Below, piece by piece: positions 5,802 through 12,877 of a stretch of DNA of 12,877 nt. Under the pieces are notes generated by a model. The model saw nothing but the letters and a program-made list of their open reading frames with translations. It ran no database searches and was not told the origin of the DNA. The stretch is from Sulfurimonas sp. Its GTDB lineage: Bacteria; Campylobacterota; Campylobacteria; Campylobacterales; Sulfurimonadaceae. The stretch's first letter is position 1, and every line of letters begins with the position of its first letter. The stretch spans positions 279,352 through 292,228 of the forward strand of contig NVXO02000003.1 in assembly GCA_002733945.2 (NCBI GenBank). The letters are read 5' to 3'. Both the position numbers and the translations under genes were made by a program.

Positions 5802-7956
5802 AGTTTTACTTCTTTTTCTCTCCTTACTTCTAAGCCTTTATGCAGATGAAAAAGTAGAAATATTTTCTTCGAACATGACTTCTCAAGGAAATATTGTAAA
5901 AGCAACAGGTGGTGTAACCGTTGTGTATAAAAACTATTTTATAACTGCTGATAAAGCAGTGTACGATAGAAACAGTAGTGAATTAGAACTTTTTGATAAT
6001 ATACGTGTAAATAAAGATAAGTCGTATAAGCTTCTTGGAAAGTATGCCAAACTAAACATTGCTCAAAAAGAGAAATTTTTTAAACCTTTTTATATGTCAG
6101 ATAAAGAGAGCCGAGTTTGGATAAGTGCAAATAACGGTACTTCTACAGAAAAATTACTCGACATAAACGAGGGTATGTTAAGTGGATGTAATCCAGTAGA
6201 TCCCCTGTGGAAAATAGAATTTTCATCATCTGATTATAACTCTGATTCAAAATGGATAAATCTATATAATGCGAGGCTATACATAGATGATATTCCTATC
6301 TTCTATATGCCTTACTTTGGGTTTTCGCTAGATACAAAAAGAAAATCAGGGCTTTTAATGCCATCAATGGGGTACTCAACAAATGAGGGAGCCTATTACG
6401 AGCAACCTATATATATCGCAGTTGATAACTGGTGGGATTTAGAGCTTAAACCACAGATTCGAACACAACGTGGTCAAGGAATCTATCAAACATTTAGATT
6501 TGTTGATTCAGCCACTTCTAGTGGAGAGATAACTACAGGATACTTTAAAGAGTCTGGAAAGTACTATACAGACAACAACTTACAAAATGATTCGCATTAT
6601 GGATTTAATTTTAAATATGATAATAATGACTTTTTAAACCAATGGTTAGGTACAAATTTTGAAGGGCAATCTGGTATTTATGCTGATGGAAGTAGAATGA
6701 ATGATGTTGATTATATTAACCTCTCATCTAATGATGTAAGGAACAGTTCAACTGCTACACAGGTACTCTCAAGAGTAAATATATTTTACAATACGGATGA
6801 GCATTATGTTGGATCTTATTTTAAATACTATCAAGATTTGAAATTAGTAAGCAATGATGATACGATTCAAAAAATTCCAACACTGCAGTACCATTATTAT
6901 TTAAACACATTTTTACAAGATCATCTCTTGTATAACTTAGATGTTCAGTCTAATAACCTTACTCGTAACATTAATAAAACAGCACTACAAACAGATATTA
7001 ACTTACCTGTAACACTACAAACATCTTTGTTTGATGAATATTTAAATATTTCATATAGAGCAAATGTATATATGCAACATTCTAGTTTTGGTGGTTCCGA
7101 GCAGAACCCAACATTTAAGAATAAATATAATGATGGGTATATTGTACGAAACTTCCATACCTTAGCTGCATCAACACAACTTACACGTGGTTATGAAGAT
7201 TTTTCTCATGTAATCAGTTTTGGTGTTTCATACAATAAGGCAGGAACACAGTCTAGTAATGGTTACTATGTGGATAACGAAGCCATCTGTGCAAACTCTC
7301 AAAACCAAGATGATGCTCGCTGTGAATTTTATAATATATTAGATATTAAAGAGGAAGCACAGGTTGATTTTATACAATACATTTATGATGATAAAGCAAC
7401 AGAGGTACTTTACCATAGATTAGCACAAAAAATTTCCTATGGAGATACAGCTAATCGTTATGGTGAGTTAGAAAATGAATTAAATTATAGAATAACAGAT
7501 TATCTGAAATTTTACAATAACTTGTTCTACAATTATGAAGAGACAAATTTCTCTAAGGTATTTAATCAAGTTTCATTGAATAAGTTTGGTGTTAATTTAG
7601 CATTGTCACATCTCTACAAAGATACTTTTATAGCTACTACGACAGAGGTGCCACAGTTCACAAGTTACTTGACATCAACTCTTAGCTATACTTACAATAA
7701 TCACTACTCTTTTAGTGCACTCTATAATTATGATGCAATTAGCAAAACTGCTAAAACACAAGAGATAGGTTTTATGTATAAAAAAAGATGTTGGGACTTT
7801 GGGATCAGGTATAGTGAGAATAGACGGCCAGTTTTAACTAACGATGTAAAATCATTTGTTGATGAACGCTATATCTATTTTACAATTTTGTTAAAACCTT
7901 TGATGAAAGCAAATGGCTCTTCAAATATTACAATGCAATTACCAAATGCAAATTAA
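5794..7956 (+). CDS. lptD: LPS-assembly protein LptD (outer-membrane LPS translocon)
   Basis: 720 residues. A signal peptide (1-17, cleavage after SLYA) leads into an N-terminal OstA/LptA-like jellyroll (about 20-115: EIFSSNMTSQGNIVKATG, ADKAVYDRNSSELELFDNI), then a long beta-barrel with alternating aromatic strands. The signature at its base is DIPIFYMPYFGFSLD (166-180) and RKSGLLMPSMGYS (183-195), with KPQIRTQRGQG (219-229). LptD with LptE inserts LPS into the outer leaflet. Four cysteines (C132, C499, C510, C666) are spread across the jellyroll side and barrel; pairing cannot be read from sequence and the pattern differs from E. coli, where two adjacent Cys occur near the C-terminus. At 720 residues it is slightly shorter than E. 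coli LptD. No Shine-Dalgarno precedes 5794; the ATG overlaps the RDD gene, implying translational coupling. Confidence 0.93.
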   Translation: MLKVLLLFLSLLLSLYADEKVEIFSSNMTSQGNIVKATGGVTVVYKNYFITADKAVYDRNSSELELFDNIRVNKDKSYKLLGKYAKLNIAQKEKFFKPFYMSDKESRVWISANNGTSTEKLLDINEGMLSGCNPVDPLWKIEFSSSDYNSDSKWINLYNARLYIDDIPIFYMPYFGFSLDTKRKSGLLMPSMGYSTNEGAYYEQPIYIAVDNWWDLELKPQIRTQRGQGIYQTFRFVDSATSSGEITTGYFKESGKYYTDNNLQNDSHYGFNFKYDNNDFLNQWLGTNFEGQSGIYADGSRMNDVDYINLSSNDVRNSSTATQVLSRVNIFYNTDEHYVGSYFKYYQDLKLVSNDDTIQKIPTLQYHYYLNTFLQDHLLYNLDVQSNNLTRNINKTALQTDINLPVTLQTSLFDEYLNISYRANVYMQHSSFGGSEQNPTFKNKYNDGYIVRNFHTLAASTQLTRGYEDFSHVISFGVSYNKAGTQSSNGYYVDNEAICANSQNQDDARCEFYNILDIKEEAQVDFIQYIYDDKATEVLYHRLAQKISYGDTANRYGELENELNYRITDYLKFYNNLFYNYEETNFSKVFNQVSLNKFGVNLALSHLYKDTFIATTTEVPQFTSYLTSTLSYTYNNHYSFSALYNYDAISKTAKTQEIGFMYKKRCWDFGIRYSENRRPVLTNDVKSFVDERYIYFTILLKPLMKANGSSNITMQLPNAN

Positions 7957-7971
7957 ACAGAGGAATCTTTT

Positions 7972-8628
7972 ATGCAGTCATATAAAAACATTATTGTAGA
8001 TAGAAAAGATGCAGCCACTAAACTCATGGATGTAATACCTATGAATAAACTCAAAGAAGAGGCATGGGATATCGTTGCCGTTTCTCGCGGTGGTTTAGAA
8101 GTTGCGGCTTGCATTAAGGGCAAACTTCCAAATAATTTAGAGATTCTTTTTTTAGAAGCGATTATGGCACCTAATAATCCTGAGTGTGAAGTAGCAAGAG
8201 TCTCAGAGACTGAAGAGATAGTTATTAATGAGCAACTAGTAAGTGCTTTTGAGATTCAGTATGACTATATCTATGGTGAAGCACATAGAAAACATGAAGA
8301 GAATATATTAAGTCGTATTTATCAGTATAGAAAAGGACAGCCTTTTCCTAGTGTTAAAGATAGAATTGTTCTCTTGGTGGATGAAGGAAGTGAAAGTGGT
8401 AGTAAGCTTATGACAGCTCTTAAAACTGTTTTAGTTCAAGGTCCAAAAGCCGTTTATATAGCAGTTCCAGTTTTACCAAGTGATGTTCTTGAAACATTAG
8501 AGCCTTTTGTGGATGATATATTCTTTTTACATGATATAGGTGATTATGTTGAAACAGCTCTGTACTATGAGCATTTAGAACCAATGAATGATGAAAAAAT
8601 TGAAAAAATATTAGAGGAATTAAAATGA
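7972..8628 (+). CDS. Phosphoribosyltransferase-fold protein
   Basis: 218 residues, type I phosphoribosyltransferase fold. The PRPP-binding loop appears as RIVLLVDEGSESGSKL (131-146), following the hydrophobic strand, acidic pair, Gly, Ser-Gly-Ser pattern of the family. An upstream VAVSRGGLEVA (36-46) corresponds to the early pyrophosphate-contacting loop. The acidic pair is Asp-Glu instead of the more common Asp-Asp. The true substrate cannot be told: the protein could act on a purine base, or be a non-canonical member as many short PRTase-like proteins are. GAGGA (7960-7964) is well placed before the ATG at 7972, only 15 nt after lptD. Its TGA overlaps the pnp ATG (ATGA at 8625-8628), so the two are tightly coupled. 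Confidence 0.8.
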   Translation: MQSYKNIIVDRKDAATKLMDVIPMNKLKEEAWDIVAVSRGGLEVAACIKGKLPNNLEILFLEAIMAPNNPECEVARVSETEEIVINEQLVSAFEIQYDYIYGEAHRKHEENILSRIYQYRKGQPFPSVKDRIVLLVDEGSESGSKLMTALKTVLVQGPKAVYIAVPVLPSDVLETLEPFVDDIFFLHDIGDYVETALYYEHLEPMNDEKIEKILEELK

Positions 8629-10805
8629 AATATGATGTAAGTTTAGAGTTAGAAAACAGAGAAGAGTCTTACTCTTTTGGAGATGTGGCAAAACAAGCAA
8701 ATGGTTCAGCATGGATCAAATCAGGTAAGAGTGTTATCCTTGCAACAGTTGTAATAAATGAGACAGAAATAGTAAAAGATGATTTTCTTCCTTTGACTGT
8801 TCAGTATATTGAAAAAACATATGCCGCTGGTAAAATTCCTGGTGGGTTTTTTAAACGTGAGACAAAACCAAGTGATTTTGAAACATTAACTTCGAGAATT
8901 GTAGATAGAAGTTTGAGACCACTCTTTCCAAAAGGTTTTGGACATCCAACTCAGATAACAATTATGGTTTTTTCAGCCGATAGTGAGTCAGACTTACAAG
9001 TTTTAGCTCTAAACGCAGCATCAGCAGCTCTTTTTACTTCTGATATAGATATTAATACTTCTGTATCTGCTGTTCGTACTGTTAAAGTTGATGGAGAATT
9101 AGTAATAAACCCAACACTTTCACAACTTAAAAACTCTACATTAGACTTGTATCTTTCAGGTACTAAAGATGATCTTCTTATGATAGAGATGAGAACTTTT
9201 GGTGGAGAGAAAGTTGAAGTGTCAGAGATGATTATAGACCCTATGCTTGATCCCACTATGAGTGGTGCAGTTATAAGTTCACATGTGTCAAACGCAATGA
9301 GTGAAGATGAACTTATAGAAGTTTTTGAAAAAACTCAAGCAGAACTTTTCTCGGCAAATACTAAATATGAGGAAGCATTCGCTTCCTCTCAAAAAGCAGT
9401 TTTACCTCTTGACCTTAAAGCACATGTTTCAAATGAAGAGATGATGACTTATGTTAGAGCTACTCATATGTCTGAAATAAAAGATGCGATGAAACAAATG
9501 GCTAAGTCTGAACGTTCAACTGCACTTCGCACTCTGCGTAAAAAAATTCTAACACTTAAAGAAGAGTGGGCTAGTGTTGAGTTAGAAGTAGAACTTAAAG
9601 ATGCAATAGACAAGGTGAAAAAAGAAGAAGTTCGTGCACAAATTTTAAATGAAAATGTACGTGCGGATGGTCGTGCTTTAACTGAAGTAAGACCTATTAG
9701 TATAGATACAAATATCCTTCCAAGTGCACACTCCTCATGTCTCTTTACACGTGGACAAACACAGGCTCTAGTGGTTCTAACTATGGGTGGAGGAAAAGAT
9801 GCACAAATGTTTGAATCTTTAACAGATAGTGGAACTCAAAATGAAAACTTTATGGTTCACTACAACTTCCCAGGTTTCTCAGTAGGAGAAGCATCTCCAG
9901 TTATGGGAACAAAACGTAGAGAACTAGGTCATGGTAACTTAGCTAAGCGTGCATTAGCACCTGCTGTTAACTTAGAAGGTCAAACTGTTCGTTTAGTATC
10001 TGAAATACTAGAGTCAAATGGTTCTTCTTCTATGGCAACTGTATGTGGTGGTTATATGGCTCTTAAAGCTGCTGATATAGAGACAAGTGATACTATCGCT
10101 GGTATTGCTATGGGTATGGTCAGTGAAGGTGGAAAGTATGCAATCCTTTCAGATATTATGGGTCTTGAAGATCATGATGGAGATATGGATTTTAAAGTAA
10201 CTGGTTCAAAAGAGGGTATCACTGCAATGCAGATGGATATCAAACTTGGTGGAGTTAGTTTGGACATCTTAAAAGAAGCACTGTATCAAGCAAAAGAGGG
10301 TCGTTCTCATATTATTGATATTATGCTTGAAGCTGAGTCTAAAATAGAGTTTAATGATGGTGTTCTTCCAAGTGTAGACTTTTTCCATATAGATCCTAGT
10401 TTCATAGGTGAGGTTATCGGTCAAGCTGGGAAAACTATTCGTGAGTTGATTGAGAAGTTTGAAGTAGCGATTGATATTGATAAAAAAGATGGAAAAGTCA
10501 AAATTACTGGTAAAAATAAATCGGGTGTATCTGGTGCTCGTGGTCATATAGAAGGCATAGTTAATGCTCCTAAAAAAGAGAAAGTAAAATATGAAGTAGG
10601 GGAAAAGCATGAAGGAACTGTTAAACGCATAGTGGACTTTGGTGCTTTTATAGAACTTCCAGATGGAACTGACGGACTTCTTCATATTTCTAAGATCTCA
10701 GACCAAAGAGTTGATAAAGTGAGTGATCTTTTAAGTGAAGGTGAAAAAATAAGTGTTGAAATTTTAGAATTTAAAGGGAATAAAATCTCTTTAGGACGTG
10801 CATAG
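8625..10805 (+). CDS. pnp: Polyribonucleotide nucleotidyltransferase (PNPase)
   Basis: 726 residues with the full PNPase architecture: first RNase PH domain (about 5-145, with the FFKRETKPSDFE motif at 75-86), a helical linker (about 230-335), second RNase PH domain (about 340-570), KH domain (about 586-645, GxxG loop GQAG at 599-602) and S1 domain (about 658-725, GTVKRIVDFGAFIELP). Active-site residues are visible in the second core: SNGSSSMAT (464-472) and DHDGDMDF (516-523), where D516 and D522 correspond to the metal-binding Asp pair of the E. coli enzyme. It degrades RNA 3' to 5' using phosphate as a trimer. GAGGA (8614-8618) in the end of the upstream gene serves as ribosome binding site. 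It ends right after the S1 domain, without the acidic tail of some homologues. No terminator hairpin is evident after the stop. Confidence 0.97.
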   Translation: MKYDVSLELENREESYSFGDVAKQANGSAWIKSGKSVILATVVINETEIVKDDFLPLTVQYIEKTYAAGKIPGGFFKRETKPSDFETLTSRIVDRSLRPLFPKGFGHPTQITIMVFSADSESDLQVLALNAASAALFTSDIDINTSVSAVRTVKVDGELVINPTLSQLKNSTLDLYLSGTKDDLLMIEMRTFGGEKVEVSEMIIDPMLDPTMSGAVISSHVSNAMSEDELIEVFEKTQAELFSANTKYEEAFASSQKAVLPLDLKAHVSNEEMMTYVRATHMSEIKDAMKQMAKSERSTALRTLRKKILTLKEEWASVELEVELKDAIDKVKKEEVRAQILNENVRADGRALTEVRPISIDTNILPSAHSSCLFTRGQTQALVVLTMGGGKDAQMFESLTDSGTQNENFMVHYNFPGFSVGEASPVMGTKRRELGHGNLAKRALAPAVNLEGQTVRLVSEILESNGSSSMATVCGGYMALKAADIETSDTIAGIAMGMVSEGGKYAILSDIMGLEDHDGDMDFKVTGSKEGITAMQMDIKLGGVSLDILKEALYQAKEGRSHIIDIMLEAESKIEFNDGVLPSVDFFHIDPSFIGEVIGQAGKTIRELIEKFEVAIDIDKKDGKVKITGKNKSGVSGARGHIEGIVNAPKKEKVKYEVGEKHEGTVKRIVDFGAFIELPDGTDGLLHISKISDQRVDKVSDLLSEGEKISVEILEFKGNKISLGRA

Positions 10806-10839
10806 TCTCAATTTAAACTCTTCTTTAGAACTGTTTAAC

Positions 10840-10845
10840 TATAAT
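10840..10845 (+). promoter_or_regulatory. -10 element of the atpE promoter
   Basis: A perfect TATAAT at 10840-10845, 35 nt after the pnp stop. No clear -35 hexamer is at the expected spacing; T-rich tracts (10821-10826) lie upstream. Transcription would start near 10852, leaving a 5' leader of about 105 nt before atpE. It allows atpE to be expressed independently of the purD-pnp operon. Confidence 0.55.
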
Positions 10846-10851
10846 TCGACT

Positions 10852-10957
10852 ATCAATAACAAGTAGGGAAATCTTAGCATTTATGTTTGGGTTGCACCAT
10901 GATTAAAAATGGTGTTACGCTATCCGAAAGTAATTGTAATAATTTTAAGGACATATA
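10852..10957 (+). promoter_or_regulatory. atpE 5' leader with internal hairpin
   Basis: The leader contains a hairpin, CACCAT (10895-10900) with ATGGTG (10909-10914), 8-nt loop, and ends in an unstructured A/T-rich stretch with AAGGA (10947-10951) six bases before the ATG. A long, AU-rich translation initiation region suits the high expression needed for a c subunit present in about ten copies per ATP synthase. I see no known riboswitch and no open reading frame; the function of the hairpin is unknown. Confidence 0.4.
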
Positions 10958-11272
10958 ATGAAAAAAATTCTTTTTTTACTAGTAGCATTCTCTGCTGCTG
11001 CATTCGCAAATGAGGGTGAGGTTGCTAACCAAACTTTAAAAGCATACTCAATGATCGCTGCTGGTCTTGGTCTTGGTTTAGCTGCACTTGGTGGAGCAAT
11101 TGGTATGGGTCATACTGCTGCTGCAACTATCGCTGGTACTGCACGTAACCCAGGTCTTGGTGCTAAACTAATGACTACAATGTTCATCGCTCTTGCAATG
11201 ATCGAAGCACAAGTTATTTATGCACTAGTTATTGCATTAATCGCTCTTTATGCTAACCCTTACTTAGGTTAA
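10958..11272 (+). CDS. atpE: F0F1 ATP synthase subunit c
   Basis: 104 residues, rotor ring subunit of the F0 motor in the cytoplasmic membrane. An N-terminal hydrophobic, signal-like stretch (MKKILFLLVAFSAAAFA, 1-17) precedes the usual helical hairpin. Helix 1 is glycine-rich (34-50), the polar loop carries the conserved ARNP (62-65), and helix 2 has the ion-binding carboxylate E83 in MIEAQVIYALVIAL. About 25 residues longer than the E. coli protein, this form with the N-terminal extension is typical of Campylobacterota. I see no obvious sodium-binding set, so proton coupling is expected. The gene stands alone, with no other atp genes beside it, as is usual in this phylum. Start supported by AAGGA at 10947-10951. 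Confidence 0.95.
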   Translation: MKKILFLLVAFSAAAFANEGEVANQTLKAYSMIAAGLGLGLAALGGAIGMGHTAAATIAGTARNPGLGAKLMTTMFIALAMIEAQVIYALVIALIALYANPYLG

Positions 11273-11301
11273 TCGTTTAACGATACAATTAAGTAAACCT
11301 C

Positions 11302-11325
11302 AGTTTAACTCTTCGGAGTTAAACT
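11302..11325 (+). terminator. Hairpin after atpE with a cUUCGg loop, probable terminator or mRNA stabiliser
   Basis: Bases 11302-11311 pair perfectly with 11316-11325 around a TTCG tetraloop closed by C-G, an exceptionally stable loop. It is followed by TTCTTAAAT, a poor T-tract, so termination may be partial; the stable loop could also protect the abundant atpE mRNA from 3' exonucleases. It lies about 30 nt after the atpE stop and 21 nt before the tRNA gene. Confidence 0.6.
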
Positions 11326-11346
11326 TCTTAAATACTACATTTAAGT

Positions 11347-11430
11347 GCACTCGTGGTGGAACGGTAGACACGCAACGTTGAGGTCGTTGTGCCTTCGGGT
11401 GTGGGAGTTCAAATCTCCCCGAGTGCACCA
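11347..11430 (+). tRNA. tRNA-Leu (anticodon GAG)
   Basis: Full class II cloverleaf. The acceptor stem GCACTCG (11347-11353) pairs with CGAGTGC (11420-11426), followed by discriminator A and encoded CCA (11428-11430). The anticodon stem CAACG/CGTTG holds the loop TTGAGGT, placing anticodon GAG at 11380-11382, which reads CUC and CUU leucine codons. A long variable arm with a TTCG loop and a T-arm GGGAG-TTCAAAT-CTCCC are present, as expected for leucine. No clear own promoter: it may be cotranscribed with atpE by readthrough, or use the weak AT-rich stretch 11327-11345. It is neither broken nor flanked by attachment-like repeats. Confidence 0.97.
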
Positions 11431-11442
11431 TCTATAAACAAA

Positions 11443-11700
11443 TCAAATTTCATTCATCTTCCAAGCTTGTATAGCATCATTAAGATTATCAAAACTATCA
11501 GCCTTACCTAAAATAAATATCTCATCAAAAATATAACAAGTAATACGTGTATTTGCTTCGAGTAAAAAGACAGCATACTCTTCATTATCTCTTGAATTAA
11601 TAGAGAGGACTCGCATACCATCAATCATGTCGTTGATTTTGGGAATGACATCGTACTCAACATCTATAAGCTTTTTCCCATCACTGTTATATATTGCCAT
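11443..11700 (-). CDS. Small conserved-looking protein of unknown function
   Basis: 85 residues, soluble, acidic, no signal peptide or membrane helix. It starts MAIYNSDGKKLIDVEYDV, has a central beta-rich part (EYAVFLLEANTRITCYIF, about 41-58) and ends with a short helix (DSFDNLNDAIQAWKMNEI, 68-85). I do not recognise the family. It is likely a real gene: GAGGT on the minus strand (complement of 11704-11708) lies about 5 nt before the ATG, a TATTAT -10-like box lies just upstream on that strand, and no other gene covers this interval. It is convergent with the tRNA gene (12 nt apart) and divergent from cysK, sharing a 98-bp regulatory space. Confidence 0.65.
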   Translation of the reverse strand: MAIYNSDGKKLIDVEYDVIPKINDMIDGMRVLSINSRDNEEYAVFLLEANTRITCYIFDEIFILGKADSFDNLNDAIQAWKMNEI

Positions 11701-11739
11701 CTGTACCTCGCTAGTTTGATAATATTGTACTAATATTTC

Positions 11740-11769
11740 CTAAATATATCTAAATATATGTATATTTAG
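11740..11769. promoter_or_regulatory. Operator-like repeat cluster between the small gene and cysK
   Basis: Two perfect tandem copies of CTAAATATAT (11740-11749, 11750-11759) are followed by an inverted copy, GTATATTTAG (11760-11769). The outer parts form an inverted repeat (CTAAATATA 11740-11748 with TATATTTAG 11761-11769). It covers the region where the -35 box of the cysK promoter would lie and also sits upstream of the divergent small gene. Such symmetry suggests a transcription factor site; the factor is unknown and AT-richness makes chance similarity a real possibility. Confidence 0.4.
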
Positions 11770-11771
11770 TG

Positions 11772-11777
11772 TAAAAT
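11772..11777 (+). promoter_or_regulatory. -10 element of the cysK promoter
   Basis: TAAAAT at 11772-11777, three bases after the repeat cluster. Transcription would start near 11784, giving a very short leader with AAGGA (11786-11790), 8 nt before the ATG at 11799. No convincing -35 hexamer is present, as the expected position falls inside the repeats. Confidence 0.4.
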
Positions 11778-11798
11778 AACTCAATAAGGAAATATATA

Positions 11799-12722
11799 AT
11801 GAATATCGCAAATAATATTACAGAGTTAGTGGGTAATACACCTTTAGTAAGATTGAACACTCCATCAGAGATGAGCGGGGCTACAATTTTAGGTAAATGT
11901 GAGTTTATGAATCCAACAAGTTCTGTTAAAGATAGAATAGGGATGAATATGATTCGTCGAGGTTTAGAGTCTGGACTTATTAAAAAAGACACTACTATTA
12001 TTGAACCAACTAGTGGAAATACAGGTATTGCATTAGCCGCAAACTGTGCAGCACAAAATTTAAAACTTATTTTAACAATGCCAGAGTCAATGAGTATAGA
12101 GAGACGAAATTTGCTTAAAGCATTAGGTGCTGAGCTTGTATTAACTCCAGCGAACAAGGGTATGAATGGTGCGATAGATAAGGCTGCAGAGCTACAAAAA
12201 GAGACAAAAGACTCTATCGTTTTACAGCAGTTTGAAAATCAATCAAATCCTGAAGTACATGAACTGACAACAGGACCTGAACTTCTCAGAGATACCGATA
12301 ATAATATTGATGTATTTGTAGCAGCAGTTGGAACAGGTGGTACACTTACTGGATGCTCACACAGCTTAAAAGCTACAATCCCTGGTATCATTGTAGTAGC
12401 AGTTGAACCAGCTGATTCTGCGATTCTCTCCGGTGAGTCACCAGCTCCGCATAAGATACAAGGTATCGGTGCTGGGTTTGTTCCTAAAAACTTAGATACT
12501 AATGCATATAGTGAGGTTATTAAGGTAAGTAATGAAGATGCGATAGCAACTGCACAAATGTTAGCAAAAAAAGAGGGGCTTCTTGTAGGTATTTCAGCTG
12601 GTGCAAATGTATGGGCAACTATGCAAATTGCATCTCGTCCAGAGTTTAAAGGAAAAACGCTTGTAACTATCCTTTGTGATACTGGTGAGCGTTACCTTAG
12701 TACAGAACTCTTTAGTGAGTAA
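11799..12722 (+). CDS. cysK: Cysteine synthase A (O-acetylserine sulfhydrylase)
   Basis: 307 residues, a fold-type II PLP enzyme that makes cysteine from O-acetylserine and sulfide. Motifs seen: ITELVGNTPLVRL (7-19); the PLP lysine K44 in NPTSSVKDRIG (38-48); the substrate loop EPTSGNTGIALA (69-80); the phosphate-binding GTGGTLTG (178-185); the mobile-domain GIGAGFVP (222-229); GISAGAN (264-270), whose Ser contacts the pyridine nitrogen; and the C-terminal CDTGERYLST (293-302). Length and motifs favour CysK over CysM or cystathionine beta-synthase, though this cannot be settled from sequence alone. It has its own promoter and AAGGA ribosome binding site, with a possible operator upstream. The last 8 nt overlap the next gene. 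Confidence 0.93.
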   Translation: MNIANNITELVGNTPLVRLNTPSEMSGATILGKCEFMNPTSSVKDRIGMNMIRRGLESGLIKKDTTIIEPTSGNTGIALAANCAAQNLKLILTMPESMSIERRNLLKALGAELVLTPANKGMNGAIDKAAELQKETKDSIVLQQFENQSNPEVHELTTGPELLRDTDNNIDVFVAAVGTGGTLTGCSHSLKATIPGIIVVAVEPADSAILSGESPAPHKIQGIGAGFVPKNLDTNAYSEVIKVSNEDAIATAQMLAKKEGLLVGISAGANVWATMQIASRPEFKGKTLVTILCDTGERYLSTELFSE

Positions 12723-12877
12723 AGTATTTCTAGAAACTATTAAAATCCTTGATGGAGTTGCTCTTCACTTAGAGTACCATCAAGAGCGTTTAAATGCAGC
12801 CCTACAAACTCCAAATAGATATAAGCTTTATACACTGATTAATCCTCCCTCAAATGCTCTATATCGATGTCGTATAC
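12715..12877 (+). CDS. Class IV aminotransferase-like protein (possible aminodeoxychorismate lyase), N-terminal part
   Basis: Partial gene running off the right edge; 54 complete codons are visible. It starts at GTG (12715), overlapping the cysK stop by 8 nt, and has no clear Shine-Dalgarno, implying re-initiation after cysK. The N-terminus, VFLETIKILDGVALHLEYHQ followed by ERLNAAL, matches the opening of short bacterial PabC-like class IV PLP enzymes (FETIK--DG---NL-YH--R-N). Those release p-aminobenzoate from aminodeoxychorismate for folate synthesis; the PLP lysine and the rest lie outside the window, so branched-chain or D-amino acid aminotransferase relatives are not excluded. Confidence 0.7.
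   Translation, partial: MSKVFLETIKILDGVALHLEYHQERLNAALQTPNRYKLYTLINPPSNALYRCRI

Noticed and set aside
10269..10685. 138-codon minus-strand open frame inside pnp
   Set aside because: It is antisense to the KH and S1 domains of an intact pnp and rich in Phe/Tyr/Asn/Thr from AT-rich complement; no start signals.
11347..11430. tRNA-Leu as an integration site for a mobile element
   Set aside because: No integrase, no direct repeat of the tRNA 3' end and no change of base composition around it in the window.
11750..12157. 135-codon minus-strand open frame opposite cysK
   Set aside because: It is antisense to the conserved PLP-binding region of cysK and extends over its promoter; a shadow frame.

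Overview
The window looks like a chromosomal segment from a low-GC member of the Campylobacterota, most like Sulfurimonas and relatives. This rests on recognising the protein families and on three organisation features: a free-standing atpE whose c subunit has a long hydrophobic N-terminus, a 6S-like RNA directly upstream of purD, and an lptD / phosphoribosyltransferase / pnp cluster. No species call is possible from the sequence alone. I see no phage, transposon, CRISPR array or defence cassette; this is core genome with a few unusual local details.

Layout. Positions 1-57 are the last codons of guaA, followed at once by hemD (76-699). A good sigma70-type promoter in the end of hemD (678-706) precedes a large membrane hybrid histidine kinase (734-3376) with a SPOR-like periplasmic sensor, one degenerate and one intact receiver domain, and an Hpt-like C-terminus lacking its phospho-acceptor histidine. 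Convergent to it, on the minus strand (3373-3720), lies a decayed gene spread over three frames. From about 3800 to 4000 there is a structured RNA that I interpret as 6S RNA (ssrS), ending in a 21-bp AT-rich terminator hairpin.

A compact plus-strand operon follows: purD (purine synthesis), an RDD membrane protein starting at TTG, lptD (outer-membrane LPS export), a phosphoribosyltransferase-fold protein and pnp (RNA decay). The last four are joined by overlaps or short gaps. purD has almost no room for a promoter of its own after the 6S terminator, so readthrough from the 6S promoter is a likely source of its transcription.

After pnp comes atpE (10958-11272) with its own promoter and a leader of about 100 nt, then a UUCG-loop hairpin, tRNA-Leu(GAG) (11347-11430), a small minus-strand gene of unknown function (11443-11700), and cysK (11799-12722). 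The space between that small gene and cysK holds a repeat-based, operator-like element. A class IV aminotransferase-like gene overlaps the end of cysK and runs off the window.

The genes cover purine, tetrapyrrole and cysteine synthesis, envelope assembly, RNA turnover and ATP synthesis. The points most worth a second look are the 6S RNA, which has two mutually exclusive pairings, its coupling to purD, the substituted phosphorelay residues in the kinase, the frameshifted minus-strand gene, and the repeat cluster upstream of cysK.
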